Below are positions 55,006 through 64,000 of a stretch of DNA of 64,000 bases, piece by piece. The stretch comes from Rhodobiaceae bacterium (GTDB lineage: Bacteria; Pseudomonadota; Alphaproteobacteria; Parvibaculales; Parvibaculaceae), in assembly GCA_003330885.1 (NCBI GenBank), contig CP030277.1, positions 620,001-684,000 on the forward strand. The letters run 5' to 3'. The first letter of the stretch is position 1. Every line of letters begins with the position of its first letter. The position numbers and the translations under genes are program-made. The notes beneath the pieces were generated by a model. It saw only the letters and a program-made list of their open reading frames with translations, made no database searches and was not told where the DNA came from.

Positions 55006-56597
55006 CCTGGCGCCAGCTGTACGACATCTGATGCAGTCATGCTCTCGACAAAAACAGGGTCGTGCGACGTAAACATGAGTGCCCCGCGATAGATTTTGAG
55101 GGCTGCTTCCAGCGCTTCTAACGCCTCCATGTCCAGATGGTTGCTGGGTTCATCCAACAGGAGGAGTTGGGCGGGCTCGGGACAATTGAGCAGCCGGACG
55201 AGGTCGGCACGCAAACGCTCTCCAGCGCTGAGCAGTTCGAACGCTGTCACTGCTTTCTCCCGTCGTAGACCAGCACGGGCAAGGCTCGTACGGATGTCCG
55301 TCTCTTGCCAACCGGCGCGATAGGCAAGGCAGCGATCAAGTGGCGTTGCCTCGGCACCGTGATCTCCTCGTTGCAACAAATATCCCACTGGGACCCGGCA
55401 GGTCACGATGCCTTTGTCTGGCATCTTCTGTCCCGCGATCAGATCCAGAAGTGTTGATTTGCCGCTGCCATTGTCGCCGGCCAGATGGAGACGTTGTGGT
55501 CCCTTGATCGCCAAATTGAAATTGTTCAGAAGTGTCCGGGCGTCATAGCCAAAACAAAGTCCCTCTATGTCGAGCACCGGCTGGTGTGGATGTACTTCGC
55601 TGGCACCTGCGTTAAACAGGACGGGGGTCGTTTCCTTAACCTCAGCCTGGGCAGTGGCAACCCGGCTTTCGGCAGCCGAGAGGCGGGCATGCTTGATCTG
55701 GGTTAGTCGGCTGGCCGTATGCTGGCTCCGTGCCATTCGACCATCAAGAACGATTTTTGGCTGACTTCCTTTACCGCGCTCCCTGCGCCCTTTGGCTGCC
55801 CTACGTTCCAGACGTTCGCGAGCCACTTGTTGGTCGCGTTGCGCCTGCCGTTCAGCCTGCTTCGCATGGGCAACACGTGTGATTGCCGCTTGCTGCTGCG
55901 ATGTTTTTTCTGTGAGGTAGCGGGCGTAATTGCCGCCATAAATATCGAGACCTGTGGGCGTGAGCTCCCAAGTTTCTTTGGGAAGGACGAGTAAATGGCG
56001 GTCATGTGAAATGAGCAGCCAGGCGAAAGGTGCATTGCGCAGCCAGGTCTCAAGCCAAGCACGACCGTCCTGGTCTAAATGATTGGACGGTTCATCCAGA
56101 ATGAGAATGTCGGGGTTGGCCTGTTGAACACCGAGGATTTGCAGTCTGAGCCATTCGCCGCCACTGAGGTTCGTGGTCAAGTGCGTTGGCGACATGTGCC
56201 TTAAGCCCACCGTCTGAAGCTGTCGATGGAGGGCATCTTCAAGACCCCAATCATCAGCAATGAGGGATATGTCGTCCGCTGTTGCGGTCCCTGCGTTGGA
56301 TCGTGTCAGCGCGTCGAACGTCGTCCCGACTTGAAGATAGTCAACAATCCGCAAATCCGGCGGGGGCGCTGCGTCCTGTGCCAGCAAGGCAATCTGCCCG
56401 TGAACCGTGAGGCGGCCTCGCGAGGGCACAACTTCTCCCGCAATCAGTCGGGCAAGGGTCGACTTGCCGCTGCCATTGCGGCCGACAAGGGCAACCCGTT
56501 GGTTGGGTCTGATGGAAAAAGTGATGTCTGAAAAAAGGTCTGTGCCGTCAGGCAACAGATAGGCTAGCTTATCGCCTGCAACCAAAAATGGTGGCAT
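55002..56597 (-). CDS. ABC-F family ATPase
   Basis: The 531-residue soluble protein has two ABC domains. The first has Walker [10 protein letters not shown] near 39 and signature LSGGEWLRL; the second has GDNGSGKST and signature LSAGERLR. An Arg/Gln/Lys-rich linker (about 225-290) lies between them. There is no transmembrane region. ABC-F proteins act on the ribosome, either in translation quality control or in antibiotic resistance; the subfamily (Uup/EttA/other) cannot be fixed. The signature of the second domain is slightly altered. It is convergent with der. Confidence 0.9.
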   Translation of the reverse strand: MPPFLVAGDKLAYLLPDGTDLFSDITFSIRPNQRVALVGRNGSGKSTLARLIAGEVVPSRGRLTVHGQIALLAQDAAPPPDLRIVDYLQVGTTFDALTRSNAGTATADDISLIADDWGLEDALHRQLQTVGLRHMSPTHLTTNLSGGEWLRLQILGVQQANPDILILDEPSNHLDQDGRAWLETWLRNAPFAWLLISHDRHLLVLPKETWELTPTGLDIYGGNYARYLTEKTSQQQAAITRVAHAKQAERQAQRDQQVARERLERRAAKGRRERGKGSQPKIVLDGRMARSQHTASRLTQIKHARLSAAESRVATAQAEVKETTPVLFNAGASEVHPHQPVLDIEGLCFGYDARTLLNNFNLAIKGPQRLHLAGDNGSGKSTLLDLIAGQKMPDKGIVTCRVPVGYLLQRGDHGAEATPLDRCLAYRAGWQETDIRTSLARAGLRREKAVTAFELLSAGERLRADLVRLLNCPEPAQLLLLDEPSNHLDMEALEALEAALKIYRGALMFTSHDPVFVESMTASDVVQLAPG

Positions 56598-56747
56598 GGA
56601 TCAAATCTCCAGCAAGAGGAATTCCTTATGCTCGGTCTATTTGTCCATCGTCCTTTTCCTTAAACATGCGGGTGTCGGTTAAGACAACTAAAGTAAGGAT
56701 GCCCATGTCGAATGACAAGACATGCCCGGTTGGCTTGAGGCTCAGCT

Positions 56748-57458
56748 TTAGGGTTGAAAGGAAACAACTTCTCCGTGGCGGGTGCACCCTTCACTCACCA
56801 GATCAAGGAAGAGTGGTGCAATATCTTCTGGTGTCCGCAGCGTCTCAGGGTCTTCCCCCGGCATGGCTTTCGCCCGCATTTTGGTCGCGATGGGACCGGG
56901 GCTCACCATATTGATGCGAAGTTCCGTCTTCTCCACTTCGTGTGCCCAGGTTTTGACCAGGGCTTCCAGTGCGGCTTTCGAGACGGAGTAGGCGCCCCAG
57001 AAAGGGCGGCATTTTTGTGCTGCGCCCGACGTCACAAAGACGGCACGTCCCGCTTCCGCCCGTTGCAGCAGCGCATCCAGTGATCGGATCAGGCGGTAAT
57101 TCGTGGTGACATTAACGGCGAAGGTTTTGTCCCAATCATCTGGCGAGATGTGACCGGTTGGTGTCAGCGGCCCGAGGATGCCCGCATTGCCAACCAGGAT
57201 ATCCAATTTGCCCCAACGCTCGAAGATCGTGCCTCCCAGGCGGTCAATTGCGTCGAAATCGGTAAGATCGAGAGGAACAAGCGTTGCTGTCCCACCTGCT
57301 TTCTGGATTTCGTCGTCGACTTCTTCCAGGGCGCCGACAGTGCGTGCCACCAGAATGACGTGAGCCCCTTCAGCGGCCAGAGCAAGCGCGACCGCCCGGC
57401 CGATTCCCCGTGACGCGCCTGTAATCAGCGCGAGCTTGTCTGCAAGTCGTCCTGCCAT
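56748..57458 (-). CDS. SDR family NAD(P)-dependent oxidoreductase
   Basis: The 236-residue protein has LALITGASRGIGRAVALALA (about 9-28), GNAGILGPLT and the catalytic YSVSKAALEALVKTWAHEVEK (Tyr and Lys four apart), with VSPGPIATKMR after it. This is the classical SDR type of alphaproteobacterial purF neighbourhoods. It lies 14 bp after purF on the same strand and is probably co-transcribed. The substrate is not known. Confidence 0.88.
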   Translation of the reverse strand: MAGRLADKLALITGASRGIGRAVALALAAEGAHVILVARTVGALEEVDDEIQKAGGTATLVPLDLTDFDAIDRLGGTIFERWGKLDILVGNAGILGPLTPTGHISPDDWDKTFAVNVTTNYRLIRSLDALLQRAEAGRAVFVTSGAAQKCRPFWGAYSVSKAALEALVKTWAHEVEKTELRINMVSPGPIATKMRAKAMPGEDPETLRTPEDIAPLFLDLVSEGCTRHGEVVSFQP

Positions 57459-57472
57459 AATCTGGTCTGCTC

Positions 57473-59038
57473 TTAAGCGATTTCCGTCAGCAGTGACAGC
57501 TGGGCGGAGCGTTTTTCTTGTTGATGATCGATAAGTGCCGTTGGGTAGTCACCGGTGAAATAGTGATCGGCGAATTGCGGATTGTCATTGTCACGGCCTT
57601 CAAACCCGAGCGCTCTATAAAGACCATCGACGGACACGAATGCCAAACTGTCGACGCCGATATAGTTGCGCATGCCTTCCAGGTCATAGTTCGCGGCGAG
57701 CAACTGGTCCCGTTCGGGCGTGTCGATGCCGTAAAAATCTGGATGGGTGATGGGTGGGCTGGAAATGCGCATGTGCACTTCTTTGGCGCCGGCTTCATAC
57801 ATCATTTTGACAATCTTCGCAGACGTCGTGCCCCGCACGATACTGTCGTCGACCAGAATGATCCGCTTACCTTCGACAAGCGCCTTGTTTGCATTGTGCT
57901 TCAGGCGCACACCGAGCGCACGAATGTGCTGTGTAGGTTCGATAAAGGTACGGCCCACATAGTGGTTGCGAATAATGCCAAGCTCAAACGGGATTTTGGC
58001 TTCCGCCGCATAACCAATCGCTGCCGGAACCCCAGAGTCGGGAACCGGAATGACAACGTCGGCATCTACGTGCGACTCGCGGGCAAGCTCTTCACCAGTC
58101 TGGCGACGAACATTGTAAACGCTCTGACCACCGACAACACTGTCGGGGCGTGCGAAGTAGATATATTCGAACACGCAAGGACGCGGCTGCATAGGCGGGA
58201 AAGGATGCAGGCTTTCAATTCCGTCTTTGGTCGCGACAATCACCTCGCCGGGCTCGATCTCGCGAACGAAGCTGGCGCCAATAATGTCGAGTGCGACCGT
58301 CTCGGATGTGAGGATAGGAGCCCCATCAAGCTCGCCAAGGATCAGGGGGCGGATGCCAAGGGGATCGCGTGCACCAATCAGCTTTTTGTTTGTAAGAGCA
58401 ACGAGCGCATAGGCGCCCTGAATTTGTCGAAGTGCATCAACAAAGCGGTTTGTTGTGCGGTCGTGCCGTCCACGGGCGACCAGCTGCAGAATGACTTCTG
58501 TGTCGGACGTTGACTGAAAGATAGCACCAGAGCGCACCAGATCGTCTCGAAGTGTCAGCGCGTTGGTCAGGTTGCCATTATGGGCAATGGCGAAGCCGCC
58601 ACCCCACAGGTCAGCGAAGAGTGGCTGAACATTGCGCAAGATGGTTCCGCCGGTGGTGGAATAGCGCACATGACCGATGGAACCGGTACCGGCCAGACGA
58701 TCCATCATTTTGGCGCTGGTGAAATGATCCCCAACAAGGCCCATGCGTCGTTCAGAGTGGAAATGCTCCCCATCAAAGGAAACGAGCCCGGCGGCTTCCT
58801 GGCCGCGGTGCTGCAGGGCGTGCATGCCCAGCGCGGTTAGCGCCGCTGCATCTGGATGGCCGAATATGCCAAAGACGCCGCACTCTTCGCGCAGTCGATC
58901 TGCATAAAGCTCATCATGGCTGTCCAGAATGACACTGGCACCTTCACCATATTCTGGCGGGGTGTGCTGCATTTGAGATGTGGCTCTGGAGCCTAGTGAA
59001 TCTGCCGTGGAACCGTTTTTGGAACCTGTCTCGGACAT
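57473..59038 (-). CDS. purF: Amidophosphoribosyltransferase
   Basis: The 521-residue protein has an Ntn glutaminase domain with nucleophile Cys53 in LREECGVFGIFGH, the GHVRYSTTGG region, and the PRTase motif RIILVDDSIVRGTTSAKIV. It converts PRPP and glutamine to phosphoribosylamine, the first step of purine synthesis. Fifty-two residues precede the catalytic Cys, more than in most PurF propeptides; an in-frame ATG at 58972 would shorten this to 30. It is downstream of cvpA, a classic neighbour. Confidence 0.95.
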   Translation of the reverse strand: MSETGSKNGSTADSLGSRATSQMQHTPPEYGEGASVILDSHDELYADRLREECGVFGIFGHPDAAALTALGMHALQHRGQEAAGLVSFDGEHFHSERRMGLVGDHFTSAKMMDRLAGTGSIGHVRYSTTGGTILRNVQPLFADLWGGGFAIAHNGNLTNALTLRDDLVRSGAIFQSTSDTEVILQLVARGRHDRTTNRFVDALRQIQGAYALVALTNKKLIGARDPLGIRPLILGELDGAPILTSETVALDIIGASFVREIEPGEVIVATKDGIESLHPFPPMQPRPCVFEYIYFARPDSVVGGQSVYNVRRQTGEELARESHVDADVVIPVPDSGVPAAIGYAAEAKIPFELGIIRNHYVGRTFIEPTQHIRALGVRLKHNANKALVEGKRIILVDDSIVRGTTSAKIVKMMYEAGAKEVHMRISSPPITHPDFYGIDTPERDQLLAANYDLEGMRNYIGVDSLAFVSVDGLYRALGFEGRDNDNPQFADHYFTGDYPTALIDHQQEKRSAQLSLLTEIA

Positions 59039-59053
59039 CTGGGTGATCGTCCT

Positions 59054-59698
59054 TTATTCCTGTGTGGCTTCGAAAAGTTGATCGAGCCCCCTCCGTTCGG
59101 AAGGCTTATACCCTGTCGTATCGTCGCTGTCAGTGTCTGATTTAGGCTCTTCTGTCCCCGAACCTGCTGGGGGTGCCGTGCGCCGTCCCTCAGGCGTAAA
59201 GAAAGGCTCCGTGGGCGCTGTTGATTGCTGCGCAGCCAGGGAGGAGAGCCCGCCTGCGACAAAGTCGACCAAGGGCAAAAGACGCGCATCAGCAATCCAT
59301 TCCGGCCGGTCGTCCCGATCCGGAACGAGCCAGGTGAAGAGCAGGAAGGCGATGGCGATGACAAGAAGTCCCCGAAATACGCCAAAAATGAAGCCCAGCG
59401 ACCGGTCAAGGAAGCCGATCTCGCCACCATGCGCACGGTCTGTCCATCGATAGGTGAGAGCTGAGATGGCGATGTAAACGACAATGAAAATCCCTGCAGC
59501 CGATATCGTAAGCGCGAGCCAATAAGGCTCAGCGACTGCCTGAACGAGCGGAATAAGCAGCGGATAAAGGAGGAGGGCGGCAAGCGCCGCGACGACCCAG
59601 GCAAGGATCGACAGGATCTCGCTGGCAAAACCTCGCACCATGGCCAAGAGGCCGGAAACGATCATGATCGCGATGACTGCAATATCAAAAAGGGTCAT
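59054..59698 (-). CDS. cvpA: CvpA family protein
   Basis: The 214-residue protein starts MTLFDIAVIAIMIVSGLLAMVRGFASEIL and has four TM helices, followed by a Pro/Thr/Ser/Asp-rich cytoplasmic tail (about 150-214). CvpA proteins are linked to colicin V production and to purF co-transcription; molecular function is unclear. The start at 59698 is preferred because the hydrophobic core begins there; the frame is open back to 59728. It lies 16 bp before purF. Confidence 0.88.
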   Translation of the reverse strand: MTLFDIAVIAIMIVSGLLAMVRGFASEILSILAWVVAALAALLLYPLLIPLVQAVAEPYWLALTISAAGIFIVVYIAISALTYRWTDRAHGGEIGFLDRSLGFIFGVFRGLLVIAIAFLLFTWLVPDRDDRPEWIADARLLPLVDFVAGGLSSLAAQQSTAPTEPFFTPEGRRTAPPAGSGTEEPKSDTDSDDTTGYKPSERRGLDQLFEATQE

Positions 59699-59766
59699 GA
59701 CGGGTCTGTCCCCCAACTCGAACGCCACATGGGGCCAGTCTAACGCTCATCACGGTCTGGGTCACC

Positions 59767-61179
59767 TTATGCTTCACGGGCTTGTGGCGGAGAGGCCTCA
59801 CCGGTCGACAGTTTGGCAATTAGATCGCCAAGGTCTTCCAGTTCTGTGAGCTTCATCTTGCCGGCAGAGGGTTTCTGGCGCCCTGCGGCTTTCGGCAGAA
59901 TGGCGTGTTTAAAGCCGAGCTTCTCAGCCTCTTTGAGCCGTGCTTCCATCTGACTGACCGGGCGAAGAGACCCCGAAAGGGAAATTTCACCGAAGAGAAC
60001 TGTGTCCGGCGGGATCGACAGACCGGAAAGGGAGGAGATAAGGGCACCCGCCACAGCGAGGTCGGCTGCGGGCTCTCCGATTCTCAAGCCACCAGCCACA
60101 TTGAGGTAAACGTCCTGGTTGCCGATTGAGAGCCCACAACGGGCTTCAAGCACGGCGAGCACCATAGAAAGTCGTCCACTATCCCAACCGATCACCGCAC
60201 GTCTCGGGGTGCCCAGCGCGCTTTGTGCGACAAGTGCCTGGATTTCGACAAGAACGGGGCGCGTGCCTTCAATACCGGCAAAGACAGCAGCCCCGCTTGC
60301 TTCCCGGTCCCGCTCGCCGATGAAGAGCGCAGAGGGGTTCTCAACTTCCAGCAGGCCACCTTCAGCCATCTCAAAGACGCCGATTTCGTTGGCCGGGCCA
60401 AACCGATTCTTCACCGCCCGGAGAATTCTGAAATGGTGGCCACGTTCGCCCTCAAAATAGAGCACCGTGTCGACCATATGTTCCATCACCTTGGGGCCGG
60501 CAATCTGCCCATCTTTCGTGATGTGGCCCACGATGATCATCGCTGCTCCCGACCGCTTGGCAAAACGCGTGAGTTCCTGAGCCGTCGCTCGAACTTGGGA
60601 GACTGTTCCTGGCGCTGATTCAAGCGTATCGGTCCACATGGTCTGAACAGAATCGATAACGATGGCATCAGGTGTTGGGCCGTCTTTCAGCGTAGCCAGA
60701 ATATCACGAAGGTTCGTCTCCGCGCCCAGCGCAACCGGCGCGTCAGAAAGACCAAGCCGGAGCGCGCGCATACGCACCTGGTCAATCGCTTCCTCGCCGG
60801 AGATGTAGACAGTTTCCGCACCACTATTCGCCAGACGGGCCATAGCTTGAAGAAGGAGTGTGGATTTGCCAATCCCCGGATCACCGCCGACCAGAACCGC
60901 AGAACCTGGCACCAGACCACCCCCCAGCACGCGGTCAAACTCTTTCAGGCCTGTGCTGCGACGTGGTGTCTCTGTCGCCTCGCCAGCAAGCGGCACCAGG
61001 GCAATCTGACGGCCCTTTTTGGTTGAGCTCGCCTTGGCAGGGCCACCGGCCACGCCAGAGCTTTCAGCGACTTCCTCGGAGATTGTGTTCCACTCGCCGC
61101 AGCCGTCGCAACGACCGGCCCAGCGCGGCGTCTGCGCGCCGCAGGATTGGCAGACAAATTGACGGCGGGCTTTTGCCAC
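59767..61179 (-). CDS. radA: DNA repair protein RadA
   Basis: The 470-residue protein has a four-Cys zinc finger (C10, C13, C24, C27), a RecA-like ATPase with GGDPGIGKSTLL, the RadA-specific KNRFGPANEIGVFEM, and a C-terminal Lon-protease-like domain ending the SLSGLSIPPDTVLFGEISLSG region. It promotes branch migration in recombinational repair. It lies 43 bp after mlaF on the same strand. Confidence 0.95.
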   Translation of the reverse strand: MAKARRQFVCQSCGAQTPRWAGRCDGCGEWNTISEEVAESSGVAGGPAKASSTKKGRQIALVPLAGEATETPRRSTGLKEFDRVLGGGLVPGSAVLVGGDPGIGKSTLLLQAMARLANSGAETVYISGEEAIDQVRMRALRLGLSDAPVALGAETNLRDILATLKDGPTPDAIVIDSVQTMWTDTLESAPGTVSQVRATAQELTRFAKRSGAAMIIVGHITKDGQIAGPKVMEHMVDTVLYFEGERGHHFRILRAVKNRFGPANEIGVFEMAEGGLLEVENPSALFIGERDREASGAAVFAGIEGTRPVLVEIQALVAQSALGTPRRAVIGWDSGRLSMVLAVLEARCGLSIGNQDVYLNVAGGLRIGEPAADLAVAGALISSLSGLSIPPDTVLFGEISLSGSLRPVSQMEARLKEAEKLGFKHAILPKAAGRQKPSAGKMKLTELEDLGDLIAKLSTGEASPPQAREA

Positions 61180-61222
61180 GATCTTCCTTACAGGTCGAGA
61201 GACGGCGCGTGAGCTACGGCCA

Positions 61223-62014
61223 TCAAGGTTTCAACACATCCATCTTGATGGGTCCGTCAGCGCGACCGTGGATGAACTGATCCACATACTCATTGCCACT
61301 ATTGTCGACTTCGTCACGGGTACCCGCCCAGATGATCTCACCTTTATAGATCATCGCAATGTAATCGGCGATCTTTCGCGCACTTGCCATGTCATGGGTG
61401 ATGGACAGGGCGGTCGCGCCGAGTTTCTGAACGCTGTTGACGATCAGGTCGTTGATCACATCAGCCATAATAGGATCAAGGCCTGTCGTGGGTTCATCAA
61501 AAAAGATGATTTCCGGGTCTGTCGCGATGGCGCGGGCCAGACCAACGCGTTTCTGCATGCCACCCGAAAGCTCCGCCGGATAGAGATCGCCAATGTCGGT
61601 CGTGAGACCAACCTGACCCAGCTTCTCAAGGGCAATTTCTTTGGCGTCTTTGCGTTTCATATTGCGACCCTGGATCAGGCCGAAGGCGACGTTCTCCCAG
61701 ACGGGAAGGCTGTCAAAAAGGGCGGCATTTTGAAACAACATGCCGAACTTCCGAAGCGTCTTCTCGCGCTCGCTGGTCGAGAGCTTGGTAACGTCTTTCC
61801 CATCAACTTTGATGCTGCCTTTTTCCGGGCGAATGATGCCTAGGATGCTTTTGAGCATGACGGACTTACCGCTACCCGATCCACCAATCACGACAAGCGA
61901 TTTGCCTTTTGGAATGGTCAGGGAGAGATCGTGAAGGACAATCTTTTTGCCGAACCGTTTGTGAACGTTGTTCAGCTCAATCTTAATGTCTTTTGCCGGT
62001 ACGGAGATGTTCAT
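61223..62014 (-). CDS. mlaF: MlaF-type ABC ATPase
   Basis: The 263-residue ATPase has Walker A GGSGSGKSV, signature LSGGMQKRVGLARAI and Walker B IIFFDEPTTGLDPI. NVAFGLIQGRNMKRKDAKE and the final segment match the Mla/Ttg2 (MCE transporter) ATPases. It drives phospholipid transport between inner and outer membranes with MlaE. It lies 10 bp after mlaE. No MlaD (MCE) gene follows here. Confidence 0.88.
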   Translation of the reverse strand: MNISVPAKDIKIELNNVHKRFGKKIVLHDLSLTIPKGKSLVVIGGSGSGKSVMLKSILGIIRPEKGSIKVDGKDVTKLSTSEREKTLRKFGMLFQNAALFDSLPVWENVAFGLIQGRNMKRKDAKEIALEKLGQVGLTTDIGDLYPAELSGGMQKRVGLARAIATDPEIIFFDEPTTGLDPIMADVINDLIVNSVQKLGATALSITHDMASARKIADYIAMIYKGEIIWAGTRDEVDNSGNEYVDQFIHGRADGPIKMDVLKP

Positions 62015-62024
62015 GGATCCAGCC

Positions 62025-62798
62025 TTAAGACGAGAAGAAAAGCGACGTCATTACATAGTTCGCCGCAAGAATAAGAATGGAAGAGGAGACAACAGCGTTT
62101 GTTGTTGCGCGTCCGACACCTTGTGCACCCCCGCGGCTGTGAAAGCCCTGGTAGCAGCCCATGATGGCGATAATGAAACCAAAGATCGCTGATTTGATGA
62201 GACCAGATGTGATGTCGTCAAGCTCCAGGAAATCGACGGTGGTCTTGATATAGACGCCAGAATTGAAGTCGAGCGTCTGTGTGCCAACCACGAATCCCCC
62301 GAAAATACCGATCACATCTCCGATGAAAACAAGCGCTGGCAGCGTAATAACCGCCGCGACGACACGGGGCACGACCAAGTATTTGAAAGGGTTGGTCGAC
62401 AGGGTTGAGAGCGCATCGATTTGTTCCGTGACACGCATGGTCCCAAGTTCAGCCGCAATGGCTGCCGCTGCGCGCCCGGCAACCATTAGGCCGCCCAGAA
62501 CCGGTCCAAGTTCCCGAGTGATGCCAAGTGCCACAATCGTCGCAACGATGCTCTCAGAGTTAAACTGGTCGCTGCCATAATAAATTTGCAGGGCAAGCAC
62601 GCCACCCGTGAAGAAAGCCGTTAGGGCAACGACGGGTAGGGAGAAATATCCGATCCGCATCATTTGCTGACCGATCAGCCGCCAGTACAAGGGCGGGCGA
62701 AGGATATGGGTGACAGCTCTCCAGGTGAACAGGGACAACCGCCCGGTTTCGCCAAGAGCTGTGATCACAACATTGCCGATTATCGCCAGCGGATTCAA
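62025..62798 (-). CDS. mlaE: MlaE-type ABC permease
   Basis: The 257-residue permease starts with an amphipathic N-terminus and shows GYFSLPVVALTAFFTGGVLALQIYYG. It continues with ALGITRELGPVLGGLMVAGRAAAAIAAELGTMRVTEQIDAL, the MlaE signature coupling helix, and about five TM helices. It is the inner-membrane part of a phospholipid transporter. It is the second gene of the alr-mlaE-mlaF-radA string. Confidence 0.92.
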   Translation of the reverse strand: MNPLAIIGNVVITALGETGRLSLFTWRAVTHILRPPLYWRLIGQQMMRIGYFSLPVVALTAFFTGGVLALQIYYGSDQFNSESIVATIVALGITRELGPVLGGLMVAGRAAAAIAAELGTMRVTEQIDALSTLSTNPFKYLVVPRVVAAVITLPALVFIGDVIGIFGGFVVGTQTLDFNSGVYIKTTVDFLELDDITSGLIKSAIFGFIIAIMGCYQGFHSRGGAQGVGRATTNAVVSSSILILAANYVMTSLFFSS

Positions 62799-62831
62799 AC
62801 CTATGCTCCCTCTGCCCCAGTCATAAATCTA

Positions 62832-64000
62832 TCAGTCAGCACTGATTCCAACCGACGAAGTGTACGTCCGGTGGTATCGATACCCCAAACGCGTAAGCAC
62901 TTCGTAACCAACCGTACCTGCTGCCCGGGCAAGATCCCCCACAGTGACGGATTTTCCAATCAATTCTGCGAAAGATCCCCGTTTTGGAACGTCCGGTGGC
63001 AGATCGGTCACATCGACAGTGATCATATCCATGGAAACCCGTCCGATGACCGGGGCTGAGTGGCCGCCTATTGTCACCGAGACGCCACTCCCATCCGGGC
63101 TCCCGAGTGCTCGGAAATAGCCATCTGCATATCCGGTAGCAATTGTGGCGATCCGGGTAGGACGCTGAGCCGTAAAGGTGGCCCCGTAGCCGACCTGAGC
63201 GCCAGTTTCGATGGATTTCACCTGCATGATGCGAGCGGTCAGCGTCACGACAGGATGGAAGGGGTGGCCGGGATTAGGAAAGGGATTGGTGCCGTAAAGG
63301 CCAATCCCCGGTCGGACAAGGTCGTAGTGAAACCGCGAACCAAGCAGGATACCAGCCGTGTTTGCGAGGCTGGAGGGGGCCTCTGGGAGCTGAGCACGGA
63401 GTCTATCGAAACTCTTCTGCTGCTCGTTGTTTAAGGGATGATCCGCATCGTCTGCGCAGGCCAGATGGCTCATGACGAGGTCGGTCTCAAATGAGGCTGC
63501 GAGATCAGCTGCTGTGCTAATGTCGGCAACCTGAATGCCCAGACGGCGAATGCCTGTGTCTGCATGGAGTGCCGCTGGCAGCGGTCCGGTTTGCCCGCAA
63601 TAAGACGCCCAATCACGGACTTCTTCGAGGCTTGAGAGGCACGGACGAAGGTCTTCAGTTTCGAAAAGGCGTTCGGCCCCTTCATAGAGACCGTTCAGCA
63701 CATAGATCGTCGCCTTGGGGAGAACGGCGCGAAGTTCTGCACCTTCTAGGGCGGTGGCAACAAAAAAAGTCGAGCAGCCCGCCTGAGAAAGCGTGCGGGC
63801 AACCGGTACGAGCCCAAGGCCATACCCATCTGCTTTCACGCAGGCGCTCACTTCCGCAGATGTTTCAGATCGAATCAAGCGGTAATTGTCCGCGACCGCG
63901 TCCAGATTGATGTCGAGAGTTCCGCTGGAGGCGGCTGCACGAGCGCTATCTATCTCTTCAGCCTCGAGCCCCTGATCGGCCCCGGATCCGTGGGGAGTGC
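62832..64000 (-). CDS. alr: Alanine racemase, N-terminus cut by window end
   Basis: The frame stays open to the end of the window. It begins in the visible part with GTLDINLDAVADNYRLIRS and then VKADGYGLG, which holds the PLP-binding lysine. VRPGIGLYGTNPFP and VGYGATFTAQRPTRIATIATGYADGY (the latter near the second catalytic site) follow. At least 389 residues are present. It interconverts L- and D-alanine for peptidoglycan. It leads the operon-like run mlaE, mlaF, radA, cvpA, purF. Confidence 0.93.
   Translation of the reverse strand, partial: TPHGSGADQGLEAEEIDSARAAASSGTLDINLDAVADNYRLIRSETSAEVSACVKADGYGLGLVPVARTLSQAGCSTFFVATALEGAELRAVLPKATIYVLNGLYEGAERLFETEDLRPCLSSLEEVRDWASYCGQTGPLPAALHADTGIRRLGIQVADISTAADLAASFETDLVMSHLACADDADHPLNNEQQKSFDRLRAQLPEAPSSLANTAGILLGSRFHYDLVRPGIGLYGTNPFPNPGHPFHPVVTLTARIMQVKSIETGAQVGYGATFTAQRPTRIATIATGYADGYFRALGSPDGSGVSVTIGGHSAPVIGRVSMDMITVDVTDLPPDVPKRGSFAELIGKSVTVGDLARAAGTVGYEVLTRLGYRYHRTYTSSVGISAD

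Noticed and set aside
57518-58513. 331-codon open frame antisense to purF
   Set aside because: It is the shadow of a strong, high-GC coding region. Its translation has no recognisable family pattern, while purF on the other strand matches along its full length.

Overview
The window looks like a contiguous piece of an alphaproteobacterial chromosome (GC-rich, roughly mid-to-high 50s percent GC by eye). The evidence is the set of core genes and their order: a short-form psd next to pssA behind an Atm1-type ABC exporter, yfgM-bamB-der, an alr-mlaE-mlaF-radA-cvpA-purF string, and guaB-rsmB-like-guaA. A marine or soil heterotroph from a Parvibaculum-like or Hyphomicrobiales-like lineage would fit, but the genus cannot be fixed from the sequence alone. 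No rRNA, CRISPR array, transposase, integrase or phage structural gene is visible. The only RNA gene seen is tRNA-Gln(CTG). Both ends cut genes: the end of gltX at the left and the front of alr at the right.

Bases 1-15.9 kb: gltX (3' part); cimA for isoleucine precursor synthesis; a TetR regulator divergent from an NTF2-like gene with a clear palindromic operator between them; a RarD-type transporter; a small DnaB-like ATPase; a LOG-family hydrolase; a LysM protein; an Atm1-type ABC exporter; psd and pssA for phosphatidylethanolamine; then, on the minus strand, a PadR-MFP-RND efflux operon. Bases 16-23 kb hold an unusual group: a divergent methyltransferase, an MMPL-type RND exporter, a PilZ-like/methyltransferase fusion resembling the family annotated for 3-hydroxypalmitate methyl ester synthesis (PhcB-like), and a six-TM histidine kinase. 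I propose these could make, export and sense a lipid-like signal.

Bases 23-34.5 kb carry housekeeping and accessory genes: YaiI, an SDR, a BaiN/HI0933-like flavoprotein, MscS, a YtcJ-type amidohydrolase, and an MBL-TetR-CapA operon divergent from a DAPG-hydrolase-like gene across a perfect 16-bp palindrome. A LysR/SRPBCC pair follows. Bases 34.5-41.4 kb are informational: tRNA-Gln, a Ppx/GppA protein with arginine tracts at both ends, rlmE, guaB, an RsmB/NOP-family rRNA methyltransferase and guaA.

Downstream of guaA lies an accessory stretch (41.4-50.3 kb). The last 38 bp of guaA are repeated, with five mismatches, about 2.1 kb further on. The repeat still encodes a GuaA-like C-terminal tail and encloses a LysR gene and a secreted isochorismatase-like hydrolase. 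This is the classic footprint of a guaA-targeted genomic islet, here without an integrase. Beyond it are an azoreductase with its LysR, a frameshifted cytochrome c5-like gene, a MarR regulator divergent from a P450/NTF2-like pair, a TPR protein, a polytopic membrane protein and an SDR. Bases 50.4-64 kb return to core genes: panB, yfgM-like, bamB, der, an ABC-F ATPase, an SDR, purF, cvpA, radA, mlaF, mlaE and alr.
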